Positions 28,010 through 36,242 of a stretch of DNA of 64,000 bases are shown one piece after another. The stretch lies in assembly GCF_001544495.1 (NCBI RefSeq), contig NZ_FCNZ02000003.1, positions 282,536 to 346,535 on the forward strand, given 5' to 3'. The stretch is from Caballeronia telluris (GTDB taxonomy: Bacteria; Pseudomonadota; Gammaproteobacteria; Burkholderiales; Burkholderiaceae). The notes below the pieces were generated by a model, which was given only the letters and a program-made list of their open reading frames with translations, searched no databases and had not been told where the DNA came from. Each line of letters starts with the position of its first letter. Position 1 is the first letter of the stretch. Position numbers and translations under genes: made by a program.

Positions 28010-28774
28010 ATGGACATTCTGATCCAGCGTGACGGCGGCGTCTTGACCATCGCGCTCAACCGGCCGGACAAGAAGAACGCGCTCACGGCCGCGATGTACC
28101 AGGAACTGGCCGACACCTTCTTCGAAGCGGAGAAGGACGCGAGCGTGCGCGTCGTGCTGCTTCGCGGCAACGGCGGCGCGTTCTGCGCGGGCAACGATCT
28201 CGAAGACTTCATGAAGGCGCCGAACACCGACCACGATGCGCCCGTGCTCCAGTTCCTGCGCCGCATCAGCAGCGCGCCGAAGCCCGTGGTGGCGGCGGTG
28301 ACGGGCGTGGCGGTCGGCGTCGGCACGACGATGCTGCTGCACTGCGACCTCGTCTATGCAGCCTCGACGGCCAGATTCTCGATGCCGTTCGTGCAACTCG
28401 GGCTCTGTCCGGAAGCGGCGTCGAGCCTGTTGCTGCCACGCGTCGCGGGCTATCAGCGCGCGGCGGAAAAGCTGCTGCTCGGCGAAGCGTTCGATGCACA
28501 GGAAGCCGTCGGCATGGGCTTCGTGAATCGCGTGCTGGACGCCGCCGAAGTCGATGCATTCGCGTTGGCGCAGGCACATAAGCTGGCGTCGCTGCCCGCT
28601 TCGTCGCTGCGCCTCTCGAAGTCGCTGATGAAAAGCGCGGATGCCGCCGCCGTCGCGCATCGCATCGACGAGGAAGCCGGGCACTTCGGCACGATGCTGA
28701 AGGCGCCGGAAGCGCGCGAGGCGTTCCAGGCGTTCTTCGACAAGCGCAAGCCGGACTTCAGCCGCTTCGACTAG
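28010..28774 (+). CDS. Enoyl-CoA hydratase/isomerase family protein
   Basis: The 254-aa crotonase-fold protein has the family patterns ALNRPDKKNALTAAMYQEL (residues 16-34), LRGNGGAFCAGNDLEDF (oxyanion-hole part) and PFVQLGLCPEAASSLLLPRVAGYQ. In place of the second catalytic Glu-bearing GxxEV motif the sequence is LGLCPEAASS, which is closer to the delta3,delta2-enoyl-CoA isomerase branch, so isomerase activity towards unsaturated fatty acids is a reasonable alternative. It follows fadA after a terminator with a GGGGAC ribosome site, and probably belongs to the same fatty-acid function. Confidence 0.85.
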   Translation: MDILIQRDGGVLTIALNRPDKKNALTAAMYQELADTFFEAEKDASVRVVLLRGNGGAFCAGNDLEDFMKAPNTDHDAPVLQFLRRISSAPKPVVAAVTGVAVGVGTTMLLHCDLVYAASTARFSMPFVQLGLCPEAASSLLLPRVAGYQRAAEKLLLGEAFDAQEAVGMGFVNRVLDAAEVDAFALAQAHKLASLPASSLRLSKSLMKSADAAAVAHRIDEEAGHFGTMLKAPEAREAFQAFFDKRKPDFSRFD

Positions 28775-28786
28775 CCGGGTCGCGCG

Positions 28787-29617
28787 TTACTCCACGTCGT
28801 ATTCGACGAAGCTCTTCTCCCGCGCGAAGCTCACGAGCCGCAGGTTGGCCTCTTTCGCGATGGCGATGGCGAGCGACGTCGGCGCGGATATCGTGACGAC
28901 CATCGGCACGCCGACGCGCGCCGATTTGCGCACGAGCTCATAGCTCGCGCGGCTCGACAGGAACACGAAGCCTTGCGTCGTGTCCTCGCGGTTCAGGATC
29001 AGATGACCGATCAGCTTATCGAGCGCGTTGTGCCGGCCGACGTCCTCGAACGCGTAGCGCACCGCGCCGTTCGCGTCGCACCATGCGGCCGCGTGCAGGC
29101 CGCCGGTCAGCTTCGTCAACTGCTGATGCGCGGGCAGTTCGCGCGCGGCGCGGGCGATCGCGTCGTCGGCCACGCGCGCGAGAAAGCCCGTGTCCGGCAC
29201 GCGTTCGGGCTGCAGGTCGAGCAACTCGATGCTTTCGATGCCGCATACGCCGCAGCCGGTTCTGCCGGCGAGCGCGCGCCGCTTGTCCTTCAGCGCGACG
29301 AACGCCTGCTGCACCACTTGCAGATGCACTTCCGCATGTGGCAAGACGGCGTCTTCGCTATCGCGGAAGAACACCTCGATGTCGTGGATGTCGCTGCCGC
29401 GCTCGACGATCCCTTCGGTGATCGAGAAGCCGACCGCGAATGCTTCGAGGTCGCGCGGCGTGCACATCATCACCGCGTGCGAAATGCCGTTGTAGACGAG
29501 CGCGACGGGCCATTCCTGCCCGACGTTGTCCGAGGCGATCGTCGTGTCGCCGATGCGATGGCGGCGCACCTGGCGCTCGATGTATCCGGGCTGGTCGTCC
29601 GTGTCGAGTTCGTTCAC
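28787..29617 (-). CDS. fdhD: Formate dehydrogenase accessory sulfurtransferase FdhD
   Basis: FdhD passes sulfur from a cysteine desulfurase to the molybdenum cofactor of formate dehydrogenases. The 276-aa protein carries the catalytic Cys-x-x-Cys in TGCGVCGIESI (Cys122 and Cys125), the DVGRHNALDKLIGHLI motif and the C-terminal SRASYELVRKSARVG typical of the family. It is single on the minus strand, with its 3' end 12 bases from the enoyl-CoA hydratase stop. Its divergent neighbour is a nitrate-reductase-associated protein, which points to a molybdoenzyme theme; no formate dehydrogenase gene is present in this window. Confidence 0.95.
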   Translation of the reverse strand: MNELDTDDQPGYIERQVRRHRIGDTTIASDNVGQEWPVALVYNGISHAVMMCTPRDLEAFAVGFSITEGIVERGSDIHDIEVFFRDSEDAVLPHAEVHLQVVQQAFVALKDKRRALAGRTGCGVCGIESIELLDLQPERVPDTGFLARVADDAIARAARELPAHQQLTKLTGGLHAAAWCDANGAVRYAFEDVGRHNALDKLIGHLILNREDTTQGFVFLSSRASYELVRKSARVGVPMVVTISAPTSLAIAIAKEANLRLVSFAREKSFVEYDVE

Positions 29618-29810
29618 TTTGCTGTTTTCCCTGGAGCGGGCCCGCGCTCACGGCACGGGCATAACGTTTGCTGCCGAATCGACGAAGGAGCGTGCGCGAC
29701 CCCATGCAGGGGCGCCGCAACTGTGGGTATATTTGTCGTCCGAGGCCCTACAATAACTTAAGCCGGCGAAGCATGCCGATGCTCGCCATCACGCCAACGA
29801 GGCAACTGTC

Positions 29811-30290
29811 ATGGGACTTTACGACGCCGCGCGTCTGTTCGAATTCGAAGTCGAGTCGTCCGAAAATCTGCGCTTCATTCCCCTTGCCGTGCGTTTCAAC
29901 CTGGATCGCTTTGGTCTGCGGATAACGCTCGATCAGTGGCAGATGCTCCCTCACGACGACCGCGTGCTGCTCGCGCGCTTCCCGGTCGAAGTCGACAGCG
30001 AGATCGAGCCGAACTTCGATCGCGCGGTCGAAGAGATGTTGCGCACGCATGCGAACGCCGAACCCGAGAAGTTCACGCCCGACGCCGAGCCGGTCTGGGC
30101 CCACGCCGACGCCGTGCCGGAGACCGTGATCCGGCAGAGCAGTCTCGCGGGGGTGAGCGCGCCGAGCCTGTCGCGCTGGGGCGCGCTCGACCCGTTCCAG
30201 CGTTATGCGCTCGCCAAGCTCGCGCGCCGCACGGGCGAGTTGAATCATGACTTCCTGCCCGCCATGCGCGAGTTCGGGCTCGCGGAGTGA
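29811..30290 (+). CDS. Nitrate-reductase-associated protein (PF09655-like)
   Basis: The 159-aa soluble protein resembles the conserved nitrate-reductase-associated family (TIGR02664-type), which is found near assimilatory nitrate reductase genes in cyanobacteria and proteobacteria. Recognisable stretches are LFEFEVESSENLRFIPLAVRFNLD, LTLDQW-type RITLDQWQMLPHDDR and ALDPFQRYALAKLAR. Its biochemical role is not known. It is divergent from fdhD with 193 bases between them, where a TACAAT element at 29749-29754 could be its -10 box. A strong terminator follows. Confidence 0.75.
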   Translation: MGLYDAARLFEFEVESSENLRFIPLAVRFNLDRFGLRITLDQWQMLPHDDRVLLARFPVEVDSEIEPNFDRAVEEMLRTHANAEPEKFTPDAEPVWAHADAVPETVIRQSSLAGVSAPSLSRWGALDPFQRYALAKLARRTGELNHDFLPAMREFGLAE

Positions 30291-30317
30291 CGCCAAAGCG
30301 CGGTCATCGCTGACCAT

Positions 30318-30355
30318 CTGAAGCGCTGCATTTAAGCGCTTCAGGGATTTTTTTT
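30318..30355 (+). terminator. Rho-independent terminator
   Basis: A 10-pair stem (CTGAAGCGCT / AGCGCTTCAG) with a seven-base loop is followed by GGA and nine T. It ends the nitrate-reductase-associated gene and separates it from the GGDEF-EAL gene. Confidence 0.88.
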
Positions 30356-30501
30356 GGCCGCTGCCCTAAACCCGGCGGCGCGGCTGCCGTTATCCAGAGA
30401 TCGCGGCGTGGACGACAGGTCCGCGCGCCGGTTTCGTGCGCTGTTTCGATGGCGCTCGCGAAACCGCCTCCGCGCGCTTTCACGGATGACGCCCGTAGCC
30501 C

Positions 30502-33500
30502 ATGATCCCATTCTTTTCCAGGCGCTTGCTGGTCAATGTCGCCGTCGTGCTGCTCGCGCTCGGCGCGAATGCGTTCGTCGCTTACCGGCAGATCAGCGGT
30601 CAGAGCGAAGCCGACGCGCGCACGCTCCGCTCGATGAGCGTGATGCGCGACCTGGACGCCTATCGCAGCACACTCGGCGAAAATCTGACCGCGCTCAGCC
30701 GCTTCGAGGCGACCGGCACGCTCGAATCGGCCGCCGTGCGCGAAGCGCGTACCGCGCATATCGACGCGCTCGAAAGCAGCCTGCGCGCCCAGTTCGCCAT
30801 CGAGCCGGGCATGGACGGCGCGTTCGACGCGCTCGCGCGCGCAGCCGCCGTCATGAAGCGCGACTCGCATTCCGCTTTCGAGCGGGCGATGAAGGCAAGA
30901 CCCGGCGCGTTGCGCGACTGGGTCGATGCGCTTTTCGCGCAGATCGCGGAAGACCAGCGGGCCGTCGACGAAGAACTCGCCGCGCTGCGTGCCCGTGAGG
31001 ACATCGCGCTGACCTCGGCGCTCGATGTCTCGACCGAGGCATCCGGCCACGCGATGCTGCTTCTGATCGTCACGATGCTCGCGGGCAGCGGCGTGCTGAT
31101 CTACACCTTCGCGAGCCACGAGCACTCGGCGCGCGGCAAGTTGCGCATCGCCCGCGCGATGCAGCGCAGCAACGAGCGCTTTCGCGGGCTCTTCGACTCG
31201 CATCCGGTGCCGATGTGGATCGTCGACAGCGAGACGATGCGCTTCGTCGCCGTGAACCCGGCGGCGCTCCAGCATTACGGCTACACCGAACCCGAGTTCA
31301 TGAACCTGACGCTCCCCGACCTGCATTGCGCGGAAGACTTCGCCCTGTTCGCGGCGCGGCTCGCGCGAAGCGCGAACGACGAGGCGCCGGGGCAGCGCTC
31401 GGCGGGCGTATGGCGGCACCGCCACAGGGACGGTTCGTCGATCAGCGCGGACGTCTCGTATCACGCGCTCGTCTATTCGGGACGGCCGGGCCTCTTCATG
31501 CTCGCGAACGACGTGACCGACCGCATCAACGCCGAAGCCGAGGCGCGGCGTTCGAACGAGATGCTCGAAGCCGTGATCGACAACATTCCGCAGCGCGTGT
31601 TCTGGAAGGATCGGGAGTCGCGTTATCTCGGCTGCAACAACGCGTTCGCGCGCGACGCCGGCCTCGCCTACAACGAGCAGGTGATCGGCAAGACCGACGA
31701 CGAACTGCCGTGGGGCGCCTTCGCCCACGTGCTGCGCGCCGACGACGAAGAGGTGATCACGACGAGCGTGCCGAAGATGCACTTCGAACAGGACATCATG
31801 GTCGGCGACACGCTGCGCACCGTGGTGGCGAGCAAGCTGCCGCTCACCGACGGCGAAGGGCAGATCATCGGCGTGCTCGGTTCGTATCACGACGTGACGA
31901 AGAGAAAGCGCTCGGAACTCGCGTTGCGTCTGCAAAGCCGCGCGCTCGACGCGAGCGTCAATGCCATTCTGATCACCGGTCCGGCGAACGGCGGCAACGT
32001 GATCGAGTATGCGAATCCGGCGTTCAAGCGCATCACGGGCTACGATCCGGCCGAGGTGATCGGCCGCGATTGCCGCTTCCTGCACGGCGAAGATCCCGAG
32101 CAGGAAGGGCTCGATACGATTCGCCGCGGGCTTGCGGTCAATCGCGAAGTGAGCGCGGTGCTGCGCAACTACCGCAAGGACGGCGCGCTGTTCTGGAACC
32201 AGCTGTTCGTCGCGCCCGTGCCGGACGTGAACGGCCATACGACGCATCACATCGGCGTCATCCACGACGTCACCGACCTGATCCGCTATCAGGAACAACT
32301 CGAATATCAGGCGAACTACGACACGCTCACACGCCTGCCGAACCGCAACCTGCTGCGCGAGCGCCTCCAGCAGGCGATCGACCACGCGCGCCGGCACGAC
32401 ACGAAGCTGTCGGTCGTGTTCATCGACCTCGACGGCTTCAAGAACGTCAACGACAGTCTCGGTCACAGCGTCGGCGACCGGCTGCTCGCGGTGGTCGGGG
32501 AACGTCTCGCGCGTTGCGCGCGGGCGGGCGATACGGTGGCGCGTCACGGCGGCGACGAGTTCGTGATCGTGCTGCCCGGTTTCGCCGACGAAACGGCGCT
32601 GATCGCCTGGATGGAGCGCGTGCGCGCGGCGATCTCGGAGCCGGTGTGGCTCGACGGTACGGAGCTGTATGTCGGCTGCAGCATGGGCGCGAGCCTCTTC
32701 CCGCAGGACGGCGACGACGCCGAAACGGTGCTGAAGAAAGCCGACCTGGCGATGTACCGCGCGAAGGACATGGGCCGCAACACCTTCCAGTTCTATCTGC
32801 CGGAGATGAACGCGAGCGTCGGAGCGCGGATGAACGTCGAGCGGCGGCTGCGGCGCGCGCTGCGCGATGGCGAGTTCATCCTGCATTACCAGCCGCAGGT
32901 CGACATGACGACGGGCGGCATCGTCGGGATCGAGGCGCTCGTGCGCTGGATGGACCCCGAGCACGGGCTCGTGTCGCCGGCGTCGTTCATCCCGGTGGCG
33001 GAGGAGAGCGGGCTCATCGGGCCGCTCTCGGAGTGGGTGCTGCGCGAGGCATGCCGGCAGAACAAGGCGTGGCAGGATGCCGGATTGCCTGCTGCGAGAG
33101 TCTCGGTGAACCTTTCGGCGCGGCAGTTCCAGCAACGCGATATCGCGCGGCTCGTGACGTCCGTGCTGGAGGAAACCGGGCTCGAGCCGAAGTACCTGGA
33201 GCTCGAACTCACCGAGAGCACGATCATGCGCAACGCCGAGGAGGCGATCACGATGCTGGCGGAATTGTCGGCGCTCGGCATCGGCATCGCGATCGACGAC
33301 TTCGGCACCGGCTATTCGAGCCTCGCGTATCTGAAACGCTTCCCGGTGCACCGGCTCAAGATCGACCGCTCGTTCGTGGCCGACATCGGCACATGCGGCG
33401 ACGACGAAACGATCACCTCGGCGATCATCGCGCTCGCGCATTCGCTGGAATTGCAGGTGATCGCGGAGGGCGTCGAGACGTCCGCGCAGCACGAATTCCT

Positions 33501-33603
33501 GCGCGCACGCGACTGCGACGAGATGCAGGGTTACTACTTTTCGCGCCCGATGCCGCGCGACGACATTCCCGGGCTGTTGCAGCACGGGATCACGCTGAAC
33601 TGA
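30502..33603 (+). CDS. Membrane multi-PAS (one LOV-like) GGDEF-EAL cyclic-di-GMP protein
   Basis: The 1033-aa protein makes and/or breaks cyclic di-GMP. Two transmembrane segments (residues about 7-26 and 183-203) enclose a helical periplasmic part. PAS domains start near 224, 352 and 481. The third is LOV-like: GRDCRFLHGED with Cys524, Arg541, Asn556 and Asn566 in place, but Ile587 instead of the LOV glutamine. The GGDEF motif is intact at 683-687 (RHGGDEFVIVLPG), with an RxxD inhibitory site five residues before it (RAGD). The EAL motif is intact at 811-813, with NLSARQFQ, ELTES and DDFGTGYSSLAYL; both activities are thus possible. The gene stands alone behind a terminator. Confidence 0.95.
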   Translation: MIPFFSRRLLVNVAVVLLALGANAFVAYRQISGQSEADARTLRSMSVMRDLDAYRSTLGENLTALSRFEATGTLESAAVREARTAHIDALESSLRAQFAIEPGMDGAFDALARAAAVMKRDSHSAFERAMKARPGALRDWVDALFAQIAEDQRAVDEELAALRAREDIALTSALDVSTEASGHAMLLLIVTMLAGSGVLIYTFASHEHSARGKLRIARAMQRSNERFRGLFDSHPVPMWIVDSETMRFVAVNPAALQHYGYTEPEFMNLTLPDLHCAEDFALFAARLARSANDEAPGQRSAGVWRHRHRDGSSISADVSYHALVYSGRPGLFMLANDVTDRINAEAEARRSNEMLEAVIDNIPQRVFWKDRESRYLGCNNAFARDAGLAYNEQVIGKTDDELPWGAFAHVLRADDEEVITTSVPKMHFEQDIMVGDTLRTVVASKLPLTDGEGQIIGVLGSYHDVTKRKRSELALRLQSRALDASVNAILITGPANGGNVIEYANPAFKRITGYDPAEVIGRDCRFLHGEDPEQEGLDTIRRGLAVNREVSAVLRNYRKDGALFWNQLFVAPVPDVNGHTTHHIGVIHDVTDLIRYQEQLEYQANYDTLTRLPNRNLLRERLQQAIDHARRHDTKLSVVFIDLDGFKNVNDSLGHSVGDRLLAVVGERLARCARAGDTVARHGGDEFVIVLPGFADETALIAWMERVRAAISEPVWLDGTELYVGCSMGASLFPQDGDDAETVLKKADLAMYRAKDMGRNTFQFYLPEMNASVGARMNVERRLRRALRDGEFILHYQPQVDMTTGGIVGIEALVRWMDPEHGLVSPASFIPVAEESGLIGPLSEWVLREACRQNKAWQDAGLPAARVSVNLSARQFQQRDIARLVTSVLEETGLEPKYLELELTESTIMRNAEEAITMLAELSALGIGIAIDDFGTGYSSLAYLKRFPVHRLKIDRSFVADIGTCGDDETITSAIIALAHSLELQVIAEGVETSAQHEFLRARDCDEMQGYYFSRPMPRDDIPGLLQHGITLN

Positions 33604-33615
33604 GCGCGGCGGTCG

Positions 33616-34011
33616 TCAGTCGATGGCGGGCAGCGCGCGCGGACGGCGGTCGCGATCGGTGGCGACATAGGTGAGCATCGCCTCCGTCACCTTCACGACC
33701 TCGCCGTTCAGGCGCATGCGCTGCGCATACACCTCGACCGACACCGTGACCGACGTGTTGCCCGTCTTCACGACGTCGGCGTAGAAGCTCAGCAGATCGC
33801 CGACGAACACCGGCTGCTTGAAGATGAACGAGTTCACCGCGATGGTCGCGACGCGCCCGTTCGCGCGACGGCTGGCGGGAATCGATCCGGCGATGTCGAC
33901 CTGCGCCATGATCCAGCCCCCGAACACGTCGCCGTGGACGTTCGAATCGGAGGGCTGCGGCATCACGCGCAGCGCGACCGGCTTGTCTGGAAGTTGCATT
34001 GGGTCGGTCAT
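33616..34011 (-). CDS. Acyl-CoA thioesterase (hotdog fold, YciA-like)
   Basis: The 131-aa protein has the hotdog acyl-CoA thioesterase pattern: SNVHGDVFGGWIMAQVDIAGS near residues 22-43 carries the catalytic Asp/Asn, and VNSFIFKQPVFVGDLLSFYADVV plus VYAQRMRLNGEVVKVTEAMLTYVA complete the fold. YciA-type enzymes hydrolyse short to long acyl-CoAs and are hexameric. It is on the minus strand, with 12 bases between its stop and that of the GGDEF-EAL gene. No operon partner is visible. Confidence 0.9.
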   Translation of the reverse strand: MTDPMQLPDKPVALRVMPQPSDSNVHGDVFGGWIMAQVDIAGSIPASRRANGRVATIAVNSFIFKQPVFVGDLLSFYADVVKTGNTSVTVSVEVYAQRMRLNGEVVKVTEAMLTYVATDRDRRPRALPAID

Positions 34012-34255
34012 CGGTGGAGTCCGGTAAGGGCGCTTCGGTCAGCGTGAGCGGTAGATGCCGCCATCTGCGACAATGAACGCATGAAACGATGCCGCGACGG
34101 CCGCGCGACGAAGGTCGCAATGGCCGCGCGGTTCATCGGATTGTACGGGAAAGCATGCGTCCTCGACGTGCTCCCGCCCCGCGATACCGCGATACAGCGC
34201 TGCCCGCGCACCGGTCACGACCGGCGCGCCGCGTGCCCATGCCGATCCAGAATTC

Positions 34256-36190
34256 ATGCGCCGCTCATCCAGTTCGTCCAGTTCCTCCCACACCGAGCCG
34301 GCGCCGCTCCAGAAAGGCCCGCGCAACGACTGGCAGACCATCCGCTCGCTGCTGCCGTATCTTGCGACCTATAAGTGGCGGGTCGCGTTCGCGCTCACCT
34401 GCCTGATCGGCGCGAAGGTCGCGAATCTGGGCGTGCCGATCGTGATGAAGAAGATCGTCGATGGCCTCGCCTCCGTGCAGCATCTCACCGCGCTCGGCCG
34501 CGCGAACGATTCGCCCGGCATCGTGCTGATCGGCGGCATCGGGTTGCTCGTCGTGGCATATGCGGTCGTGCGGCTTTCCACGTCGCTCTTCACCGAGCTG
34601 CGCGAGATCCTCTTCGCGAAGGTGACCGAGAGCGCCGTGCGCACGCTCGCGCTGCGCGTGTTCCGCCATCTGCATTCACTGTCGCTGCGCTTTCACCTCG
34701 AGCGGCAGACGGGCGGCATGTCGCGCGACATCGAGCGCGGCACGCGCGGCATCCAGCAACTCGTGTCGTATTCGCTCTACAGCATCCTGCCGACGCTCGT
34801 CGAAGTCGGCCTCGTGCTCGGCTTCTTCGCGACGAAGTACGAGGCGTACTACGCGATCGTCACGTTCATTGCGCTCGTCGTGTATATCGTGTTCACGGTG
34901 AAGGTGACCGAGTGGCGCACGCACTTCCGGCGCACGATGAACGATCTCGATTCGAAGGCGAACTCGCGCGCGATCGATTCGCTGCTGAACTACGAGACGG
35001 TCAAATACTTCGGCAATGAGCAATGGGAAGCCGAGCGTTACGACGAAAACCTGAAGCGTTACCGGACGGCCGCGATCAAGTCGCAACGTTCGCTCTCGAT
35101 GCTGAATTTCGGGCAGCAGTCGATCATCGGCACGGGGCTCGTGTTCATTCTCTGGCGCGCGACCCAGGGCGTGATGGCGGGACGCCTCACGCTCGGCGAT
35201 CTCGTGCTGATCAACACGTTCATGCTGCAGCTCTACATTCCGCTGAATTTCCTCGGCGTGGTATATCGCGAGTTGAAGCAGAGTCTCACCGACATGGACC
35301 GCATGTTCACACTGCTCGCGGCTGGCCGTGAAGTGCCCGACGCGCCCGGTGCGGAGGCGCTCGTCGTCGGCGGCGCGGGGGTGCGCTTCGAGAACGTCAG
35401 CTTCGGCTACGAAGCCGCGCGGCCGATCCTGCACGGCGTCGATTTCACGATTCCCGCGGGCACGACGACCGCGGTGGTCGGTCACAGCGGCTCGGGCAAG
35501 TCGACGCTCGGGCGGCTCCTCTTTCGCTTCTACGACCTCGACCGCGCGCACGGCGGGCGCATCCTGATCGACAGCCAGGACATTCGCGACGTCACGCAGG
35601 ACTCGCTGCGCGCGGCGATCGGCATCGTGCCACAGGACACGGTGCTCTTCAACGATTCGATCTACTACAACATCGCCTACGGGCGTCCGTCGGCGACGCG
35701 CGACGAAGTGATCGCGGCGGCGCGCGCGGCGCATATCCACGATTTCATCGAAAGCCTGCCGGCCGGGTACGACACGCCGGTCGGCGAGCGCGGGCTGAAG
35801 CTCTCGGGCGGCGAGAAGCAGCGCGTCGCGATCGCGCGCACGCTGCTCAAGAACCCGCCGCTTTTGATCTTCGACGAAGCGACGTCCGCGCTCGATTCGA
35901 AATCCGAACGCGCGATCCAGCATGAACTCGATTCGATCGCGCGCGAGCGCACGACGCTCATCATCGCGCACCGGCTGTCGACGGTCGTGCACGCGCAGCA
36001 GATCATCGTGATGGATCATGGGCGGATCGTCGAGCGCGGAACGCATGCCGATCTCTTGCTCGCCGGAGGCCTCTTCGCGCAGATGTGGGCGCTGCAGCAG
36101 CAGCGGGCGGAAGAGCCGCGCGCCGACCGGGATGCGGTCGATCAGCAAGGTACAGCACACGGCATCGCGCAGGACACCGCGCGGGCATGA
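34256..36190 (+). CDS. Atm1/HMT1-type ABC exporter (fused membrane and ATPase domains)
   Basis: The 644-aa half-transporter has an ABC transmembrane domain (about residues 40-330, with several hydrophobic helices such as VAFALTCLIGAKVANLGVPIV and ILPTLVEVGLVLGFFATKY) and a C-terminal ATPase: Walker [15 protein letters not shown]-loop IVPQDTVLFNDSI, signature LSGGEKQRVAIART, Walker B LLIFDEATSALD. RAIDSLLNYETVKYFGNE is a hallmark of the Atm1/ABCB7 branch, whose members export glutathione-linked sulfur or metal species. The N-terminus contains a run of serines, and the ribosome site is weak, so the exact start is uncertain. Transport substrate is inferred only from the subfamily. Confidence 0.92.
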   Translation: MRRSSSSSSSSHTEPAPLQKGPRNDWQTIRSLLPYLATYKWRVAFALTCLIGAKVANLGVPIVMKKIVDGLASVQHLTALGRANDSPGIVLIGGIGLLVVAYAVVRLSTSLFTELREILFAKVTESAVRTLALRVFRHLHSLSLRFHLERQTGGMSRDIERGTRGIQQLVSYSLYSILPTLVEVGLVLGFFATKYEAYYAIVTFIALVVYIVFTVKVTEWRTHFRRTMNDLDSKANSRAIDSLLNYETVKYFGNEQWEAERYDENLKRYRTAAIKSQRSLSMLNFGQQSIIGTGLVFILWRATQGVMAGRLTLGDLVLINTFMLQLYIPLNFLGVVYRELKQSLTDMDRMFTLLAAGREVPDAPGAEALVVGGAGVRFENVSFGYEAARPILHGVDFTIPAGTTTAVVGHSGSGKSTLGRLLFRFYDLDRAHGGRILIDSQDIRDVTQDSLRAAIGIVPQDTVLFNDSIYYNIAYGRPSATRDEVIAAARAAHIHDFIESLPAGYDTPVGERGLKLSGGEKQRVAIARTLLKNPPLLIFDEATSALDSKSERAIQHELDSIARERTTLIIAHRLSTVVHAQQIIVMDHGRIVERGTHADLLLAGGLFAQMWALQQQRAEEPRADRDAVDQQGTAHGIAQDTARA

Positions 36191-36221
36191 AAAAGCGCCG
36201 GTGCCTCGCGGCACCGGCGCT
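36191..36221 (-). terminator. Rho-independent terminator of narK
   Basis: A perfect 12-bp stem (AGCGCCGGTGCC/GGCACCGGCGCT) with a TCGC tetraloop; on the minus strand it is followed by five T and lies 21 bases after the narK stop. On the plus strand no T-run follows, so it serves mainly narK. Confidence 0.87.
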
Positions 36222-36242
36222 GTGTGTTGCGCGAAGCGAGCG

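Noticed and set aside
34012..34255. A possible small gene between the thioesterase and the ABC exporter (frames at 34081 and 34089)
   Set aside because: Products are Arg/Pro/Ala-rich without motifs and overlap the ABC transporter start; treated as a promoter region.
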